DNA of 49,064 nt. Origin: an uncultured Collinsella sp. Lineage in GTDB: Bacteria; Actinomycetota; Coriobacteriia; Coriobacteriales; Coriobacteriaceae. Positions 48,995-49,064 of this stretch are shown piece after piece. The stretch lies in the NCBI GenBank assembly GCA_900754525.1, contig CAAEDE010000079.1:1-49064 (forward strand), given 5' to 3'. Position numbers and translations under genes: made by a program. The notes beneath the pieces were generated by a model. That model had not been told where the DNA came from. It saw only the letters and a list, made by a program, of their open reading frames with translations, and ran no database searches. How positions within the stretch are numbered: position 1 is the stretch's first letter; the number at the start of each line of letters is the position of its first letter.

Positions 48995-49064
48995 ACCAGG
49001 ATTGACATGCCGACCTGCCGGCTAACTCGCCGTCTCCCCGTCGGGCGCCGGCATCTTGACCCTC
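48983..49064. repeat. Right copy of 82-bp terminal inverted repeat
   Basis: Exact reverse complement of 3-84. It starts at the AGG codon three before the NTPase stop, so the end of that reading frame (RLC, stop) is supplied by the repeat. It has the same fold and orientation relative to the neighbouring gene as the left copy. Confidence 0.9.

Overview
The window looks like chromosomal DNA from a high-GC gut actinobacterium of the class Coriobacteriia, most likely Collinsella or a close relative. This is inferred from overall gene content, a one-chain GH13/GH77 maltodextrin enzyme, strong GC preference at third codon positions in the housekeeping genes, and a LoaP-type antiterminator heading a surface-polysaccharide cluster. 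No ribosomal RNA is present to fix the taxonomy. The two ends of the window carry the same 82-bp sequence in inverted orientation (3-84 and 48983-49064), so the window may be a contig bounded by copies of a dispersed repeat.

Layout. 1-13120: housekeeping genes. On the minus strand: an L,D-transpeptidase, one-chain L-serine dehydratase (sdaA) and metK. On the plus strand: gltX, priA, def, fmt and rsmB, then a minus-strand FmdB-type zinc ribbon. Palindromic elements of one sequence family lie between metK and gltX and between rsmB and the zinc-ribbon gene. 13209-26524: a minus-strand glycogen and maltodextrin block transcribed glgB, glgP, glgC, glgD, glgA, then the GH13-MalQ fusion. Both GlgA and GlgB end in long lysine/alanine-rich tails that look like histone H1. 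26856-28220: a HAD phosphatase and thiamine pyrophosphokinase. 28342-28417: tRNA-Ala(GGC) with a good promoter and terminator.

28900-45430 is a plus-strand surface-polysaccharide or teichoic-acid-like cluster. A highly structured leader precedes a LoaP-like NusG paralogue. Then come an initiating sugar-phosphate transferase, a WecG/TagA-type ManNAc transferase, UDP-GlcNAc 2-epimerase, a GT4 enzyme, LicD, a frameshifted acyltransferase, a GT2 enzyme, a second acyltransferase, another GT2, a Wzy-like polymerase, a frameshifted pyruvyl transferase, a Wzx flippase, an FrhB-domain protein, a HisC-like PLP enzyme and a fused TagD-like cytidylyltransferase/Gfo-Idh-MocA oxidoreductase. The early genes (loaP to wecB) have housekeeping-like high GC, while the later ones are visibly AT-richer, as expected for a strain-variable serotype region. 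Together they could build an undecaprenyl-linked repeat unit, decorate it with a CDP-activated phospho-alcohol, flip it and polymerise it.

45431-49064 is AT-rich accessory DNA. It holds a small single-pass membrane protein of unknown function and a YobI/KAP-like P-loop NTPase with inserted membrane helices. The NTPase is cut short where the terminal repeat begins. This pair resembles phage-exclusion NTPase loci and is the best candidate for a little-studied system. The shared basic tails on the glycogen enzymes and the PLP enzyme plus cytidylyltransferase-oxidoreductase module are the other two.
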